Shown here piece by piece: positions 7,836-15,489 of a DNA stretch of 36,584 nt (its first letter is position 1; every line of letters begins with the position of its first letter). The translations under genes and the position numbers were made by a program. Origin of the DNA: JANQIO01 sp036351375 (GTDB lineage Bacteria; Pseudomonadota; Gammaproteobacteria; Pseudomonadales; Halieaceae); assembly GCA_036351375.1 (NCBI GenBank), contig JAZBOY010000143.1, forward strand, positions 1-36,584, written 5' to 3'. A model generated the notes under the pieces. That model made no database searches, was not told where the DNA came from, and saw only the letters and a program-made list of their open reading frames with translations.

Positions 7836-8839
7836 GCCCGGCCGACTTCAGCTCACGTCCCTACCGAACCCTTGATCGGATCACCGGTCGAATGTTCATG
7901 CGTCGCTGTCATCTGCTGGTCCTGCTGTTGCTGGTCTCCCCTTCGCTGCTGGCCGAGCGCCACTACTACGAGCGAGGTGATCAGCGCCTGGAGATCGACC
8001 TGAGCGAACAGCTGCCCCGTTCACAGCGTGAAGACGTGCTGGGCTGGATTCGCGACACCGCCGACGCGATGGCTGCGGTTCACGGCCGCTGGCCCCGGGA
8101 TGTCTGGCGGGTGCGCGTGCAGCCCTACAGTACTCGCGGCAGCGACCCGGTGCCCTGGGCCCAGGTCAATCGCGGCAACCCCGATGTCGTCAGATTCTAC
8201 ATCGACCCCCGCGCCAGCCGGGCGCGACTCAGCAACAACTGGACTGCCTATCACGAATTCGCTCACCTGCTGATCCCCTATCGGGGCTGGGGCGACATGT
8301 GGTTCAGTGAGGGTTTTGCCAGCTATTACCAGAACCTGCTGCAGGCGCGTCACGGCATATTCGATGAGCGCGAGATGTGGCAGCGCCTGCACGACGGCTT
8401 CATCCGCGGGCGCACCAACCGGCGCCCCGACCTGAGCCTGGCGGAGCTGAGCCCCTCCATGCGCGAAAATCGCAGCTTCATGCGGGTCTACTGGAGCGGC
8501 GCCTGGTACTGGTTCCGGGCGGACACGGAGCTGCGGCGTCGCAGTGGTGGTGCCCAGAGCGTGGATACCGCCCTCGCCGCGCTCAATCGCTGCTGCGCAG
8601 ACAGCGCCATGTCGGCGCGGGAAATTGCTGTTGAACTGGATCGCCTGACCGGTCAGCTGCTATTCGTGCCGCTGTTTGACCAGGTGGCCGGCAGTCGGGC
8701 GCTACCGCCCTTCGAAGAGCAGTTCGCGGAGCTGGGGATCGAGTTGGACAATGGCGCCGTGAGTCTGCGCAAGGCGCATCCTCTCGCGGGAATTCGCACT
8801 GCTATCGCCCGCCCGGCAGAGCTGCCGGACGGGCGTTAG
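7832..8839 (+). CDS. Exported M1-like zinc peptidase family protein, 335 aa
   Basis: A signal peptide (MFMRRCHLLVLLLLVSPSLLA, residues 21-41) precedes a gluzincin-type domain. The zinc motif is HEFAH (His141, Glu142 and His145), and a downstream Glu160 in GWGDMWFSEGFASYYQ aligns with the M1 aminopeptidase block WWNDLWLNEGFASY. Only 14 residues separate the second His from the third ligand, where M1 enzymes have 18. The N- and C-terminal M1 domains are absent and the protein is a third of normal M1 length. The ATG at 7832 overlaps the upstream stop, while the ATG at 7892 gives a more standard signal peptide; the start is therefore uncertain. It is probably a periplasmic or secreted protease. 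Confidence 0.78.
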   Translation: MSPADFSSRPYRTLDRITGRMFMRRCHLLVLLLLVSPSLLAERHYYERGDQRLEIDLSEQLPRSQREDVLGWIRDTADAMAAVHGRWPRDVWRVRVQPYSTRGSDPVPWAQVNRGNPDVVRFYIDPRASRARLSNNWTAYHEFAHLLIPYRGWGDMWFSEGFASYYQNLLQARHGIFDEREMWQRLHDGFIRGRTNRRPDLSLAELSPSMRENRSFMRVYWSGAWYWFRADTELRRRSGGAQSVDTALAALNRCCADSAMSAREIAVELDRLTGQLLFVPLFDQVAGSRALPPFEEQFAELGIELDNGAVSLRKAHPLAGIRTAIARPAELPDGR

Positions 8840-8847
8840 GGTTTGGC

Positions 8848-9189
8848 TTAGCTGGAGCGGTTCTGTCGCTCCCAGGTAGCGCCCTTCTCAGAGTCTTCCG
8901 TGTAGCGGTAACGCACTTTCGTGCCAGGCTCGGCATCTTTCAGTTCAGCGGCGTTGGGCGCCTTGAACTGGAATTTCTCCCGGCGGTTCATCCGACAGGA
9001 GGCGCCATCCTCGGCGGGCTTGGCCGAGTGGAATGCCACGTAGACTTTGTCGCTGCTGCCTTTCTGGCGCTGTACCGTGCCTTCGACGACACAGTCGCGA
9101 ACCGTTTCAGCGCTGACGCTGACTGGCAGGGCGAGCAGGGGGGTAGCAATAATGGTCGCAAGGACCAGGCTGGTCTTGTTCAGGTTCAT
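8848..9189 (-). CDS. Small exported protein of unknown function, 113 aa
   Basis: I do not recognise a family. The ATG at 9189 follows GGGAGAAAG. A signal peptide is clear (MNLNKTSLVLATIIATPLLALPVSVSA), and the mature part of about 85 residues is polar and basic, with two cysteines (DCVVEG and ASCRMN) that could form a disulfide in the periplasm. The pattern VRDCVVEGTVQRQKGSSDKV, then VYVAFHSAKPA and TKVRYRYTED, suggests a small beta-rich domain. It converges on the peptidase gene with an 8-base gap. An upstream alternative start eight codons earlier lacks a ribosome site. Confidence 0.6.
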   Translation of the reverse strand: MNLNKTSLVLATIIATPLLALPVSVSAETVRDCVVEGTVQRQKGSSDKVYVAFHSAKPAEDGASCRMNRREKFQFKAPNAAELKDAEPGTKVRYRYTEDSEKGATWERQNRSS

Positions 9190-9364
9190 AACTTTCTCCC
9201 AATTCGTTATCACAACGAGTACAGGGGTTACCGCTGATCGGCGCGGTCCCGTCGCCTGCCATGCTTATAGTGTCTGTTGGCTTGCTACCTCGACTGCGGC
9301 TGGTCTTGAGTGCGTCGCGCGCTCTGTAATTGTTACCATCAGGTTACCGAGATGTTGCAAGACC

Positions 9365-9414
9365 CGGGTCAGCAGGACTTACGTTGGACTATAGCGCCGT
9401 AAGTCTCTGGCCCG
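9365..9414. other. Possible structured RNA or regulatory hairpin
   Basis: GACTTACG (9376-9383) pairs perfectly with CGTAAGTC (9398-9405) across a 14-base loop. An outer helix, CGGGTC (9365-9370) with GGCCCG (9409-9414), can also form with one G-U pair. Both strands can fold. It lies in a gene-free stretch, about 250 bases from the penicillin acylase stop and 180 from the exported protein's start. No known riboswitch or ncRNA is recognised. Confidence 0.35.
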
Positions 9415-9444
9415 CAAGAAAATTCATGTTTTTGTAATAATAAA

Positions 9445-9459
9445 TTCACAAAACGTGAA
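9445..9459. repeat. Inverted repeat TTCAC-N5-GTGAA
   Basis: TTCAC (9445-9449) and GTGAA (9455-9459) flank AAAAC inside the AT-rich patch. It has the size and form of a small operator, but no regulator can be assigned. Confidence 0.3.
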
Positions 9460-9667
9460 CTTCGTTCGCAGGTTTTCCGCGGATTTCCGGAAAAATGCAT
9501 GATTTTCAGCGCCTTAGCGGAGTGAGGGAGGCGGGGCGCCCAGCCTGGAATCCGGCCATAATTGTTTGCCCGGGCGGGTCGCGTGCGACTCTTGAAGCAT
9601 ATATTGGCCAAGACCAGATCATCTCGACCGGGGTGGACGGCAGCCTCCTGTTGGCGCAGTTGCCGGT

Positions 9668-12052
9668 TTAGTCGCTGGCCGGCGCCAGCAGTCGCAGTTG
9701 CCGCGCCGAGGGCTGGGGCGCTGTCGACATGGGCAGCAGGTCGCCGGCCATCCAGGCCGGGAACTGGTCGGCGTAGTGCGGGCTCAAGGGGTGGCCGGAC
9801 TGGCCCGCGGGAATCACCGACTGGAATATCGGCGCCGGCGCCATCTCTCCCACTGCCCGCACGGTAGCGCCGTGGATCACCTCGAAAGGCCGCCGGTAGC
9901 TGTAGTTGGCGCGGCCCACCGCCGCCGGGCTGCCGCCCCAGGGTAGTGGCGCCACCGCCAGCAGGAGTGCCAGTTCAGGCACGGCCTTGCTGAGTTCGTG
10001 TCGCAGACCCACGCGCTGGCGGGCGTCCAGCCGCCAGTCCTTCATCGGCCCGAGGCCGGCCTCCAGCCGCCGCAGGGTGATTGCCAGGCTGGTGGCGAGT
10101 ACCGTACTTTTTTGTGCGGGCCACCATTCCGCGTGCCGGTCGGTCAGCAACAGGGTGTCCAGCGCAAAATTCACCATGTAGTTTTTGCCCAGCAGGCGGC
10201 GGTAGAGTTCTTCGCCCAGTACCGGCCGGAACAGGGCGTCTGCCAGCTCCAGGTACCAGGCCTGGAACAGCAGGGCTGCGCCGCTGTCCGCCGAGGCCAC
10301 CGGCGCTGCGAGCCAGGCGGATAGCAGCGCGTGGGCGTCGCCGAGCTCTTCGCGGCCGGCAACGGCAGCCAGCATGCCCGGGAGCACCAGGGCCGCCTGG
10401 CCGTCGTGCCAGTCCATCTGCAGCGCCTGCATGTCGGCGCTTGTGAAACGTCGCTCCTGTCCCAATACCTGCTGCAGTCGGGCAGCGCGGTAGGGTGCGG
10501 CGTTTTCCGCTGACACCAGCGGGTAACTGCCGGGCGGATTGACCCGGGCGTTGGCGGCGGCGATATAGCCGGTTGCGGGATTCAGCAGGCGGGGCATATC
10601 AGCCGCCGGCACTATGCCCCGCCATGCAGTGGTGGCGTCTGCGGGCAGCGGCCTCAGGCCGTCGCCACGGGACCGCTGTGGCAGCAGCCCCGCGGTGCGA
10701 AAGCCGATATTGCCGGCAACGTCGGCGTAGGTCGCATTCAGCACCGGGCCGGCATGGCGATCCAGGGCGGCGTTGAAACTGGTCCAGTTGCGGGCCAGGT
10801 TGAAGGCCAGCAGGCCGTCCAGGCCCAGCTCGCCAATGTCGTGGGCGGTCCAGCGCAGGGACAGGGGCGGCTGCGTGTGAATCAGGGGGCCGTTGCGGGT
10901 GGAAAGCACTTCGAAGCTGTGGTCGGGCGCGTCGCGCACCGGCACAGTGATGGTACGCACCGTCGCCGCGTAAGCCGTGTCACCGTCCATGAACACCCCG
11001 GGCCGGCCGGGAACCTCACGTTCCAGGAACAGGTCCTGGCTGTCGCCGATATTGGTGAAACCCCAGGCAATGGATTCATTGAAGCCATTGATCACTCCAG
11101 GCAAGCCCGGCGCCGACCAGCCGCCGAGACGGCGACCGCCGTCGAAGAACAGCTGCACCTCGTAGAACAGGTTGGGCAAGCCCAGGGCGTCGTGGGAGTC
11201 AAAGGCAAACAGGGCGTGGCCGGTCTCGCTTCTCTCGGGCGCCAGCACCCAGCCGTTGCTGCCGAAACCGAGGCGGGGCATCAGCGGCTGATGGCGGGGG
11301 TCGGTGGCATCCAGGGCGGACAGGGCGGCCAGCCAGTCAGCGGACGTGCCAGGGCTGGCGGATTGCGGAGCCACGCCTGCAGCCGGCGTACCCTGCAGTA
11401 CAAAGGGGAAATCCTCGCGTTCGCTCAGGTCCTCCAGGAACAGGCTGGCTCGCGCCGGCCCCACACTGCTCTCAATCGCCAGTCGCAGGATCTCCTGCTC
11501 GGCATTGTTCGACGACTGGAACGCCATCAGCGCGCCAACGGCAAATACGTCTGCCGGCGTCCATGGCGCCGGCTGGTGCCGTAGCAGCAGAAACTCCGGG
11601 GGCGGCAGGCGAGCGCTCTCGATGGCGGCGTTGATGCCGCGCAGGTAGGCGCCGATCAGCGCCAGCAGTTGCGGGCTGGCATTGTCCTGCAGGCTCTTCG
11701 CCAGCTGCGGTACCCCGAAGCGCCACAGCTGCTCGTCGGTTTCCAGCAGGTCCCGGCCCAGCAGTTCCGCCATACGCCCGCTGCCGGCCCGTCGGTACAG
11801 CTCCATCTGCCACAGGCGATGGCTGGCGTGTAGCCAGCCCTCGGCACTCAGGGCGTCAGCCAGGGAGGCGGCGTGCACGTTGGGACGCTGCCAGCGGTCG
11901 TACTGCAGGTCCACCGGTCGCGACAGGCCGGGTATGTTCACGAAACCTTCAGTCGCCGGCAGGGAGGCGCGCAGCGCCCACCAGGCCGCCGCGGCCAACA
12001 GTGCCGCCAGCAGCAACAGCGCAACCACCAGCCTGGTCAGGGTGCGCAGCAT
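9668..12052 (-). CDS. Penicillin acylase family (Ntn-hydrolase), membrane-anchored, 794 aa
   Basis: An S45-type N-terminal-nucleophile hydrolase that cleaves amide bonds of N-acyl compounds (beta-lactams, acyl-homoserine lactones or other acylated amines). An N-terminal hydrophobic helix (about residues 5-28) places the enzyme in the periplasm. The early RDxxG-like region (VDLQYDRWQRPNVHA, then GWLHASHRLWQMELYRRAGSGRMAELLG, in parts) is typical. Autocleavage would occur before Ser265 in GFGSNGWVLAPERS; downstream come DSHDALGLPNLFYEVQL and INGFNESIAWGFTN, as in the family. The start ATG at 12052 shares a base with the upstream stop (TGATG), so translation is coupled to the DSD1-like gene. A further seven codons upstream are open but lack a ribosome site. 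The substrate is unknown. Confidence 0.88.
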   Translation of the reverse strand: MLRTLTRLVVALLLLAALLAAAAWWALRASLPATEGFVNIPGLSRPVDLQYDRWQRPNVHAASLADALSAEGWLHASHRLWQMELYRRAGSGRMAELLGRDLLETDEQLWRFGVPQLAKSLQDNASPQLLALIGAYLRGINAAIESARLPPPEFLLLRHQPAPWTPADVFAVGALMAFQSSNNAEQEILRLAIESSVGPARASLFLEDLSEREDFPFVLQGTPAAGVAPQSASPGTSADWLAALSALDATDPRHQPLMPRLGFGSNGWVLAPERSETGHALFAFDSHDALGLPNLFYEVQLFFDGGRRLGGWSAPGLPGVINGFNESIAWGFTNIGDSQDLFLEREVPGRPGVFMDGDTAYAATVRTITVPVRDAPDHSFEVLSTRNGPLIHTQPPLSLRWTAHDIGELGLDGLLAFNLARNWTSFNAALDRHAGPVLNATYADVAGNIGFRTAGLLPQRSRGDGLRPLPADATTAWRGIVPAADMPRLLNPATGYIAAANARVNPPGSYPLVSAENAAPYRAARLQQVLGQERRFTSADMQALQMDWHDGQAALVLPGMLAAVAGREELGDAHALLSAWLAAPVASADSGAALLFQAWYLELADALFRPVLGEELYRRLLGKNYMVNFALDTLLLTDRHAEWWPAQKSTVLATSLAITLRRLEAGLGPMKDWRLDARQRVGLRHELSKAVPELALLLAVAPLPWGGSPAAVGRANYSYRRPFEVIHGATVRAVGEMAPAPIFQSVIPAGQSGHPLSPHYADQFPAWMAGDLLPMSTAPQPSARQLRLLAPASD

Positions 12053-13197
12053 CAGTTGCGCAGCACCGGCCACTGCTCGCGCAGAACGCCGTCGCGCGCC
12101 ACCTGCAGGTCACCGAATTGCAGCAGCACCGCCTCCGACTGGGTGGGCCGGAAGAAGGCCCAGTCATCCACCGCGATCTCACTGCGGGCAGGCACGGTCA
12201 TCAGCTGCTGGTTCGAGCTCAGTCCATACAGGGCATGGGGTGCCATGCCGCGGGGCCAGTCGGGTTTTGCCATCCAGCGCCCCCCGTACAGGAACAGGCT
12301 GTCGCGGCGCTGGCCCGGCAGCCTGGAGGTCAGCCGGGTCCAGGCCGACAGGAAGGGTACCGACACGCCGGGCTGGCGCTTGAGTACCGGCGTGGCAATC
12401 CAGCAGGCCGGCTGATACTCCGCCAGCTGCGGTAGATCGAAGTCGGCAGGTTTGAGTAATACCGAACCCAGGCTGACATCATTGAGTGGGCTGTCCCGGT
12501 CGTGCAGGACATGGGTAGGGCTGCCGGCGCCGTTGAGGGTCAGGCTGTCCGGCGCGCGGTCGCACACGGCCAGGAAATCCCGGTAGCGCCGGTTGGCGGC
12601 CGCCAGTGCCCGCGCCGGCCCGCCGGGTGCTTTCGCCGTGTGGGCGTCGTAGCCCATCAGGCCGGTAAAGCGCAGCTCCGCAGAGCCGTCGATGGCGGCG
12701 GCCAGGGTCGCCAGCCGCTGTGGCTGGTCCAGGCCGCCACGTTGCAGCCCGACATTGATTTCCACGGCGATGCGCAAGGTCAGGCCGAGCTCCTCGGCCA
12801 GCGCCCGGTACTGGGCAAGGCGCTGCTCGCTATCGACCAGCCACTGCACCTGCTCAAGACGCTCGGGTTGCATGCGGAACCTTGTCAGCAGCTGGCGCAC
12901 CGCGGCTGCGGGCAGGGGCTTGCCGAGCAGGATATCTACATCCTGGTAGCGCTCCAGTAACTGCGCCAGGAACGGCGCGTGGAAGCTCATCAGGCGTCGG
13001 GTGTCCAGTACCGCCATGCAGGTGTCAAGCAGCGGCAGGCTGGGCAGTGATTTGACGACCAGCCGCAGCGATTGCGGCAGCTGCCGGGTCTTGAGGCGCT
13101 GCAGATTGGCGTCCAGGCGATTGGCGTCGATCAGCAGGGTGGGGTGGGCACGCCCGGCGCTGTCGAGGGCCCGCGAGAGGGAGGCGTAGGGTTCCAC
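12052..13197 (-). CDS. DSD1-like fold-type III PLP enzyme (D-amino acid dehydratase/aldolase type), 381 aa, GTG start
   Basis: An alanine-racemase-type TIM barrel, with HPTLLIDANRLDANLQRL at the start and VVKSL, whose Lys49 should bind PLP. Further blocks are VEINVGLQRGGL, FTGLMGYDAH and LNGAGSPTHVLHD, seen in D-serine dehydratase, D-threonine aldolase and related proteins. The C-terminal domain, which in D-serine dehydratase carries a His/Cys zinc site, reads WAFFRPTQSEAVLLQFGDL; the usual HxxHC zinc pattern is not obvious, so dehydratase activity is uncertain. The GTG start is one base after the TetR stop, and the gene ends in a TGATG overlap with the acylase gene. The three genes form one operon. 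Confidence 0.78.
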   Translation of the reverse strand: MEPYASLSRALDSAGRAHPTLLIDANRLDANLQRLKTRQLPQSLRLVVKSLPSLPLLDTCMAVLDTRRLMSFHAPFLAQLLERYQDVDILLGKPLPAAAVRQLLTRFRMQPERLEQVQWLVDSEQRLAQYRALAEELGLTLRIAVEINVGLQRGGLDQPQRLATLAAAIDGSAELRFTGLMGYDAHTAKAPGGPARALAAANRRYRDFLAVCDRAPDSLTLNGAGSPTHVLHDRDSPLNDVSLGSVLLKPADFDLPQLAEYQPACWIATPVLKRQPGVSVPFLSAWTRLTSRLPGQRRDSLFLYGGRWMAKPDWPRGMAPHALYGLSSNQQLMTVPARSEIAVDDWAFFRPTQSEAVLLQFGDLQVARDGVLREQWPVLRN

Positions 13198-13198
13198 T

Positions 13199-13867
13199 TC
13201 AGGCGCGCTTCAGGCCCAGCGCCCAGCCGATCTGGCGGCGCAGCAGGCGGGCAATGTAGTCGCGATCGATCTCCTCCGGCGCCAGCAGGAGGGCCTCGTA
13301 TTCCAGCCGGGTCATGGTATCCAGCAACAGGGCGGCATCGATTTCCGGATCGCGCTTGTTCACCAGGCTACAGAGCCGCACCAGCGGATTCAGCAGGCTC
13401 TGGCGGTGCTGCGTGGCCATCTCCCGCAGGTTTTCAGCCTGCGGCACGCTGGACAGGAATACCTGCTCCACCGCCAGGCCTTCCGGTTTCTCGGCGACAC
13501 CCTGCAGGATGATATCGGTGGCCATGTCAGCCAGGTCGGCGCAGATTCGTTCGCGCACCGCATTCTTGCGTAGCTCTGCAGGAGAATACCTGTCCATATA
13601 ATCGAACAGGGTGGTCCAGATGTTTTCGTTGGTGGGCCTGGCACGTTCACAGAAGAGTTCGAAGGCCTGTTCGATCAGTGCGTCGATATCCTTGAAATAG
13701 TAGGTGGTGAGCGAGAGCTGTACTCCTGCCTCGGCGGCCACGGCGCGGTGGGTGACGCCCCGCAGCCCGTCCCGGGCCAGCACTCGCAGGGCGCCGTCGA
13801 GAATCATCTCGCGGGTCTGTTCGCCCTTGCTGCGGCGCTTGCGATCCTTTTTTTCAGCCGATGGCAT
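13199..13867 (-). CDS. TetR/AcrR family transcriptional regulator, 222 aa
   Basis: The N-terminus is basic (KKDRKRRSKGEQTREMIL), followed by the TetR helix-turn-helix GVTHRAVAAEAGVQLSLTTYYFKDIDALI (residues 37-65, in two pieces). The rest is a helical ligand domain without recognised identity. It is the first gene of the operon with the DSD1-like enzyme and the acylase, and it diverges from the PLP decarboxylase gene with about 120 bases between start codons. That region has several palindromes, one overlapping this gene's own ATG, which suggests autorepression and control of both directions. No ribosome site precedes the ATG. Confidence 0.88.
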   Translation of the reverse strand: MPSAEKKDRKRRSKGEQTREMILDGALRVLARDGLRGVTHRAVAAEAGVQLSLTTYYFKDIDALIEQAFELFCERARPTNENIWTTLFDYMDRYSPAELRKNAVRERICADLADMATDIILQGVAEKPEGLAVEQVFLSSVPQAENLREMATQHRQSLLNPLVRLCSLVNKRDPEIDAALLLDTMTRLEYEALLLAPEEIDRDYIARLLRRQIGWALGLKRA

Positions 13868-13878
13868 AGTATGCTATG
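13865..13878. promoter_or_regulatory. Inverted repeat overlapping the TetR start codon
   Basis: CATAG (13865-13869) and CTATG (13874-13878) are inverted arms around TATG. The left arm contains the complement of the TetR ATG. It is a candidate operator for autoregulation; the assignment is an inference from position. Confidence 0.4.
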
Positions 13879-13927
13879 ACCCTGCTTGGTACTGGCTTCT
13901 GCGCAGCGTTTGCCGCGTATTTGTGCT

Positions 13928-13957
13928 TGCAATAATTGCACATATGTACAATATTGT
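13928..13957. promoter_or_regulatory. Three abutting palindromes in the divergent promoter region
   Basis: Three perfect palindromes follow each other: TGCAAT-A-ATTGCA (13928-13940), ACATATGT (13940-13947) and ACAATATTGT (13948-13957). They lie between the TetR gene and the PLP decarboxylase gene in a locally AT-rich stretch, about 32 bases before the decarboxylase ATG. They probably serve as binding sites for the TetR protein or another dimeric regulator. Confidence 0.5.
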
Positions 13958-13988
13958 GAAGATCGATTTTTTCCCATACGGAGCCAGC

Positions 13989-15443
13989 ATGAAGTTCCCC
14001 GCCACCGGGAAGCGCCCGGACGATATTCTCACCGACCTCGAATCCCTCAAGGGCAATGATGTGCCCTGGCAGGAGGGGCGGGTATTCGCCTACATCTACG
14101 ACGCCGGCGACGAGGCCAAGCAGCTCCTGAAAGATGCCTTCAACCTGTACATGACCGAGAACGGCCTGGACCCGACTTCCTTCCCGAGCTGCATGCAGCT
14201 GGAGAAAGACGTGATCGGTATGGCGGTCGACCTGGTCAACGGCGGTGAAGATGCCACCGGCACCTTCACCTCCGGCGGCACCGAGAGCATCCTGCTGTCG
14301 CTCAAGACTACCCGAGACTACTACCGGGACATCAAGCCGGAAATTACCGAGCCGGAAATCCTCATGCCCACCACGGCCCACCCGGCCTTCCACAAGGCCT
14401 GCCAGTACTTCGACCTGAAGGCCGTGCTGGTGGACGTGGACGACGACTTTTGCGCCATCCCCGAAAAGATGGAAGCGGCGATTACCCCCAACACGATTCT
14501 CATGGTGGGCTCGGCGCCGTCATACGCTCACGGCGCCATCGACCCGATTGCCGAACTGGGCCAGATTGCTTTGCGTCACGACCTGCGCCTGCACGTGGAC
14601 TGCTGTGTGGGCGGCATGTACCTGCCCTTTGCCAAGGAGCTGGGCTATGACATCCCCGACTTCGACCTGTCCGTGCCGGGGGTGACCCAGCTCTCCATGG
14701 ACTTCCACAAGTGGGGCTATGCCGCCAAGGGCGCCAGCTGCATCCTGTACAAGGACCGCGCCATTCGTCGCTACCAGATTTTCTCCTACGCCAACTGGAC
14801 CGGCTACGCGGTCATCAACCCCGGTGTAACCTCCACCAAGAGCGGTGGGCCGGTGGCGGCCTGCTGGGCGATTCTCAACTACCTGGGAAGAGACGGTTAC
14901 CTGCGACTGGTGGACGAAAGCCAGAAAGCCTCGCAGAAGATTGTCGACACCGTGAACAGCATCGAGGGCATGGAGGTCATGGGGCAGGCGAAGATCAACA
15001 TGCTCGCCCTGCGGGCCGTGGACTTCGACATCTTTCCGCTGGCCGACGAGATGCGCAAGCGCGGCTGGTACATCCAGCCCCAGTTTGGTTTTGCCAATTC
15101 CAGCGAGAACATGCACCTGTCGGTGGGCTACCACAACGCCCACGCGGTGGACGAATTCTGTGCCGACCTCGCCGAGGTGGCGAAGTCGGTGCGCGACGCC
15201 CAGCTTGGCCAGGAGCGTTATGTGCTGCCCGAGGAACTGCGCGATTTCATCGTCAACTCCGGCCCCGAGGTCATGGACCAGCTCGGGGATATCCTCGGCG
15301 ACGGCACCGAGCTGCCGGAGAGCATGGTGGAGATCAACAACATCCTCAACCAGCTGCCGGCAGACAGCCGCGAGATGCTGCTGGGTGAGTACGTGAATCG
15401 CCTCTACAACCCCGACCAGCCGGAGCACGAGCCCGCCGCCTAG
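13989..15443 (+). CDS. PLP-dependent decarboxylase/lyase, sphingosine-1-phosphate-lyase-like, 484 aa
   Basis: A fold-type I PLP enzyme of the group II decarboxylase superfamily. SGGTES (residues 95-100) binds the cofactor phosphate, HVDCCVGG holds Asp204 against the pyridine nitrogen, and SMDFHKWGYAAKG supplies the Schiff-base Lys241. The overall pattern (TTAHPAFHKAC, then GSAPSYAHGAIDPI) is closer to sphingosine-1-phosphate lyase and archaeal MfnA-like proteins than to glutamate decarboxylase. There is no membrane anchor, unlike eukaryotic S1P lyases. The ATG at 13989 follows ACGGAG; an earlier ATG at 13944 has no ribosome site and sits in the palindromes. An MFS gene follows after 46 bases. 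Substrate candidates are amino acids or amino-alcohol phosphates. Confidence 0.82.
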   Translation: MKFPATGKRPDDILTDLESLKGNDVPWQEGRVFAYIYDAGDEAKQLLKDAFNLYMTENGLDPTSFPSCMQLEKDVIGMAVDLVNGGEDATGTFTSGGTESILLSLKTTRDYYRDIKPEITEPEILMPTTAHPAFHKACQYFDLKAVLVDVDDDFCAIPEKMEAAITPNTILMVGSAPSYAHGAIDPIAELGQIALRHDLRLHVDCCVGGMYLPFAKELGYDIPDFDLSVPGVTQLSMDFHKWGYAAKGASCILYKDRAIRRYQIFSYANWTGYAVINPGVTSTKSGGPVAACWAILNYLGRDGYLRLVDESQKASQKIVDTVNSIEGMEVMGQAKINMLALRAVDFDIFPLADEMRKRGWYIQPQFGFANSSENMHLSVGYHNAHAVDEFCADLAEVAKSVRDAQLGQERYVLPEELRDFIVNSGPEVMDQLGDILGDGTELPESMVEINNILNQLPADSREMLLGEYVNRLYNPDQPEHEPAA

Positions 15444-15447
15444 CGGT

Positions 15448-15477
15448 GGGCCGCCCCATGGTAGGCCGCCCCATGGT
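15448..15477 (+). repeat. 15-bp tandem duplication between decarboxylase and MFS genes
   Basis: GGGCCGCCCCATGGT (15448-15462) is followed at once by AGGCCGCCCCATGGT (15463-15477); the two copies differ only at their first base. Each holds an ATG out of frame with the MFS gene. The array replaces the place where a ribosome site for the MFS gene would be expected. Confidence 0.8.
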
Positions 15478-15489
15478 TTGCCAAACAGC

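Larger units (their letters stand above)
9190..9667. other. Gene-free stretch with hairpin and AT-rich patch
   Basis: About 480 bases separate two minus-strand genes. No open frame here has a convincing ribosome site or protein pattern. The first 100 bases should hold the promoter of the small exported protein. The middle contains a strong hairpin (9365-9414). After it comes an AT-rich patch (about 9415-9500) that stands out from the GC-rich surroundings and carries a further inverted repeat. The last 60 bases lie downstream of the penicillin acylase stop. Confidence 0.6.

Noticed and set aside
9369..9611. An 80-codon minus-strand frame in the gene-free stretch
   Set aside because: No ribosome site, no signal peptide or domain, and the frame runs through a hairpin and an AT-rich patch.
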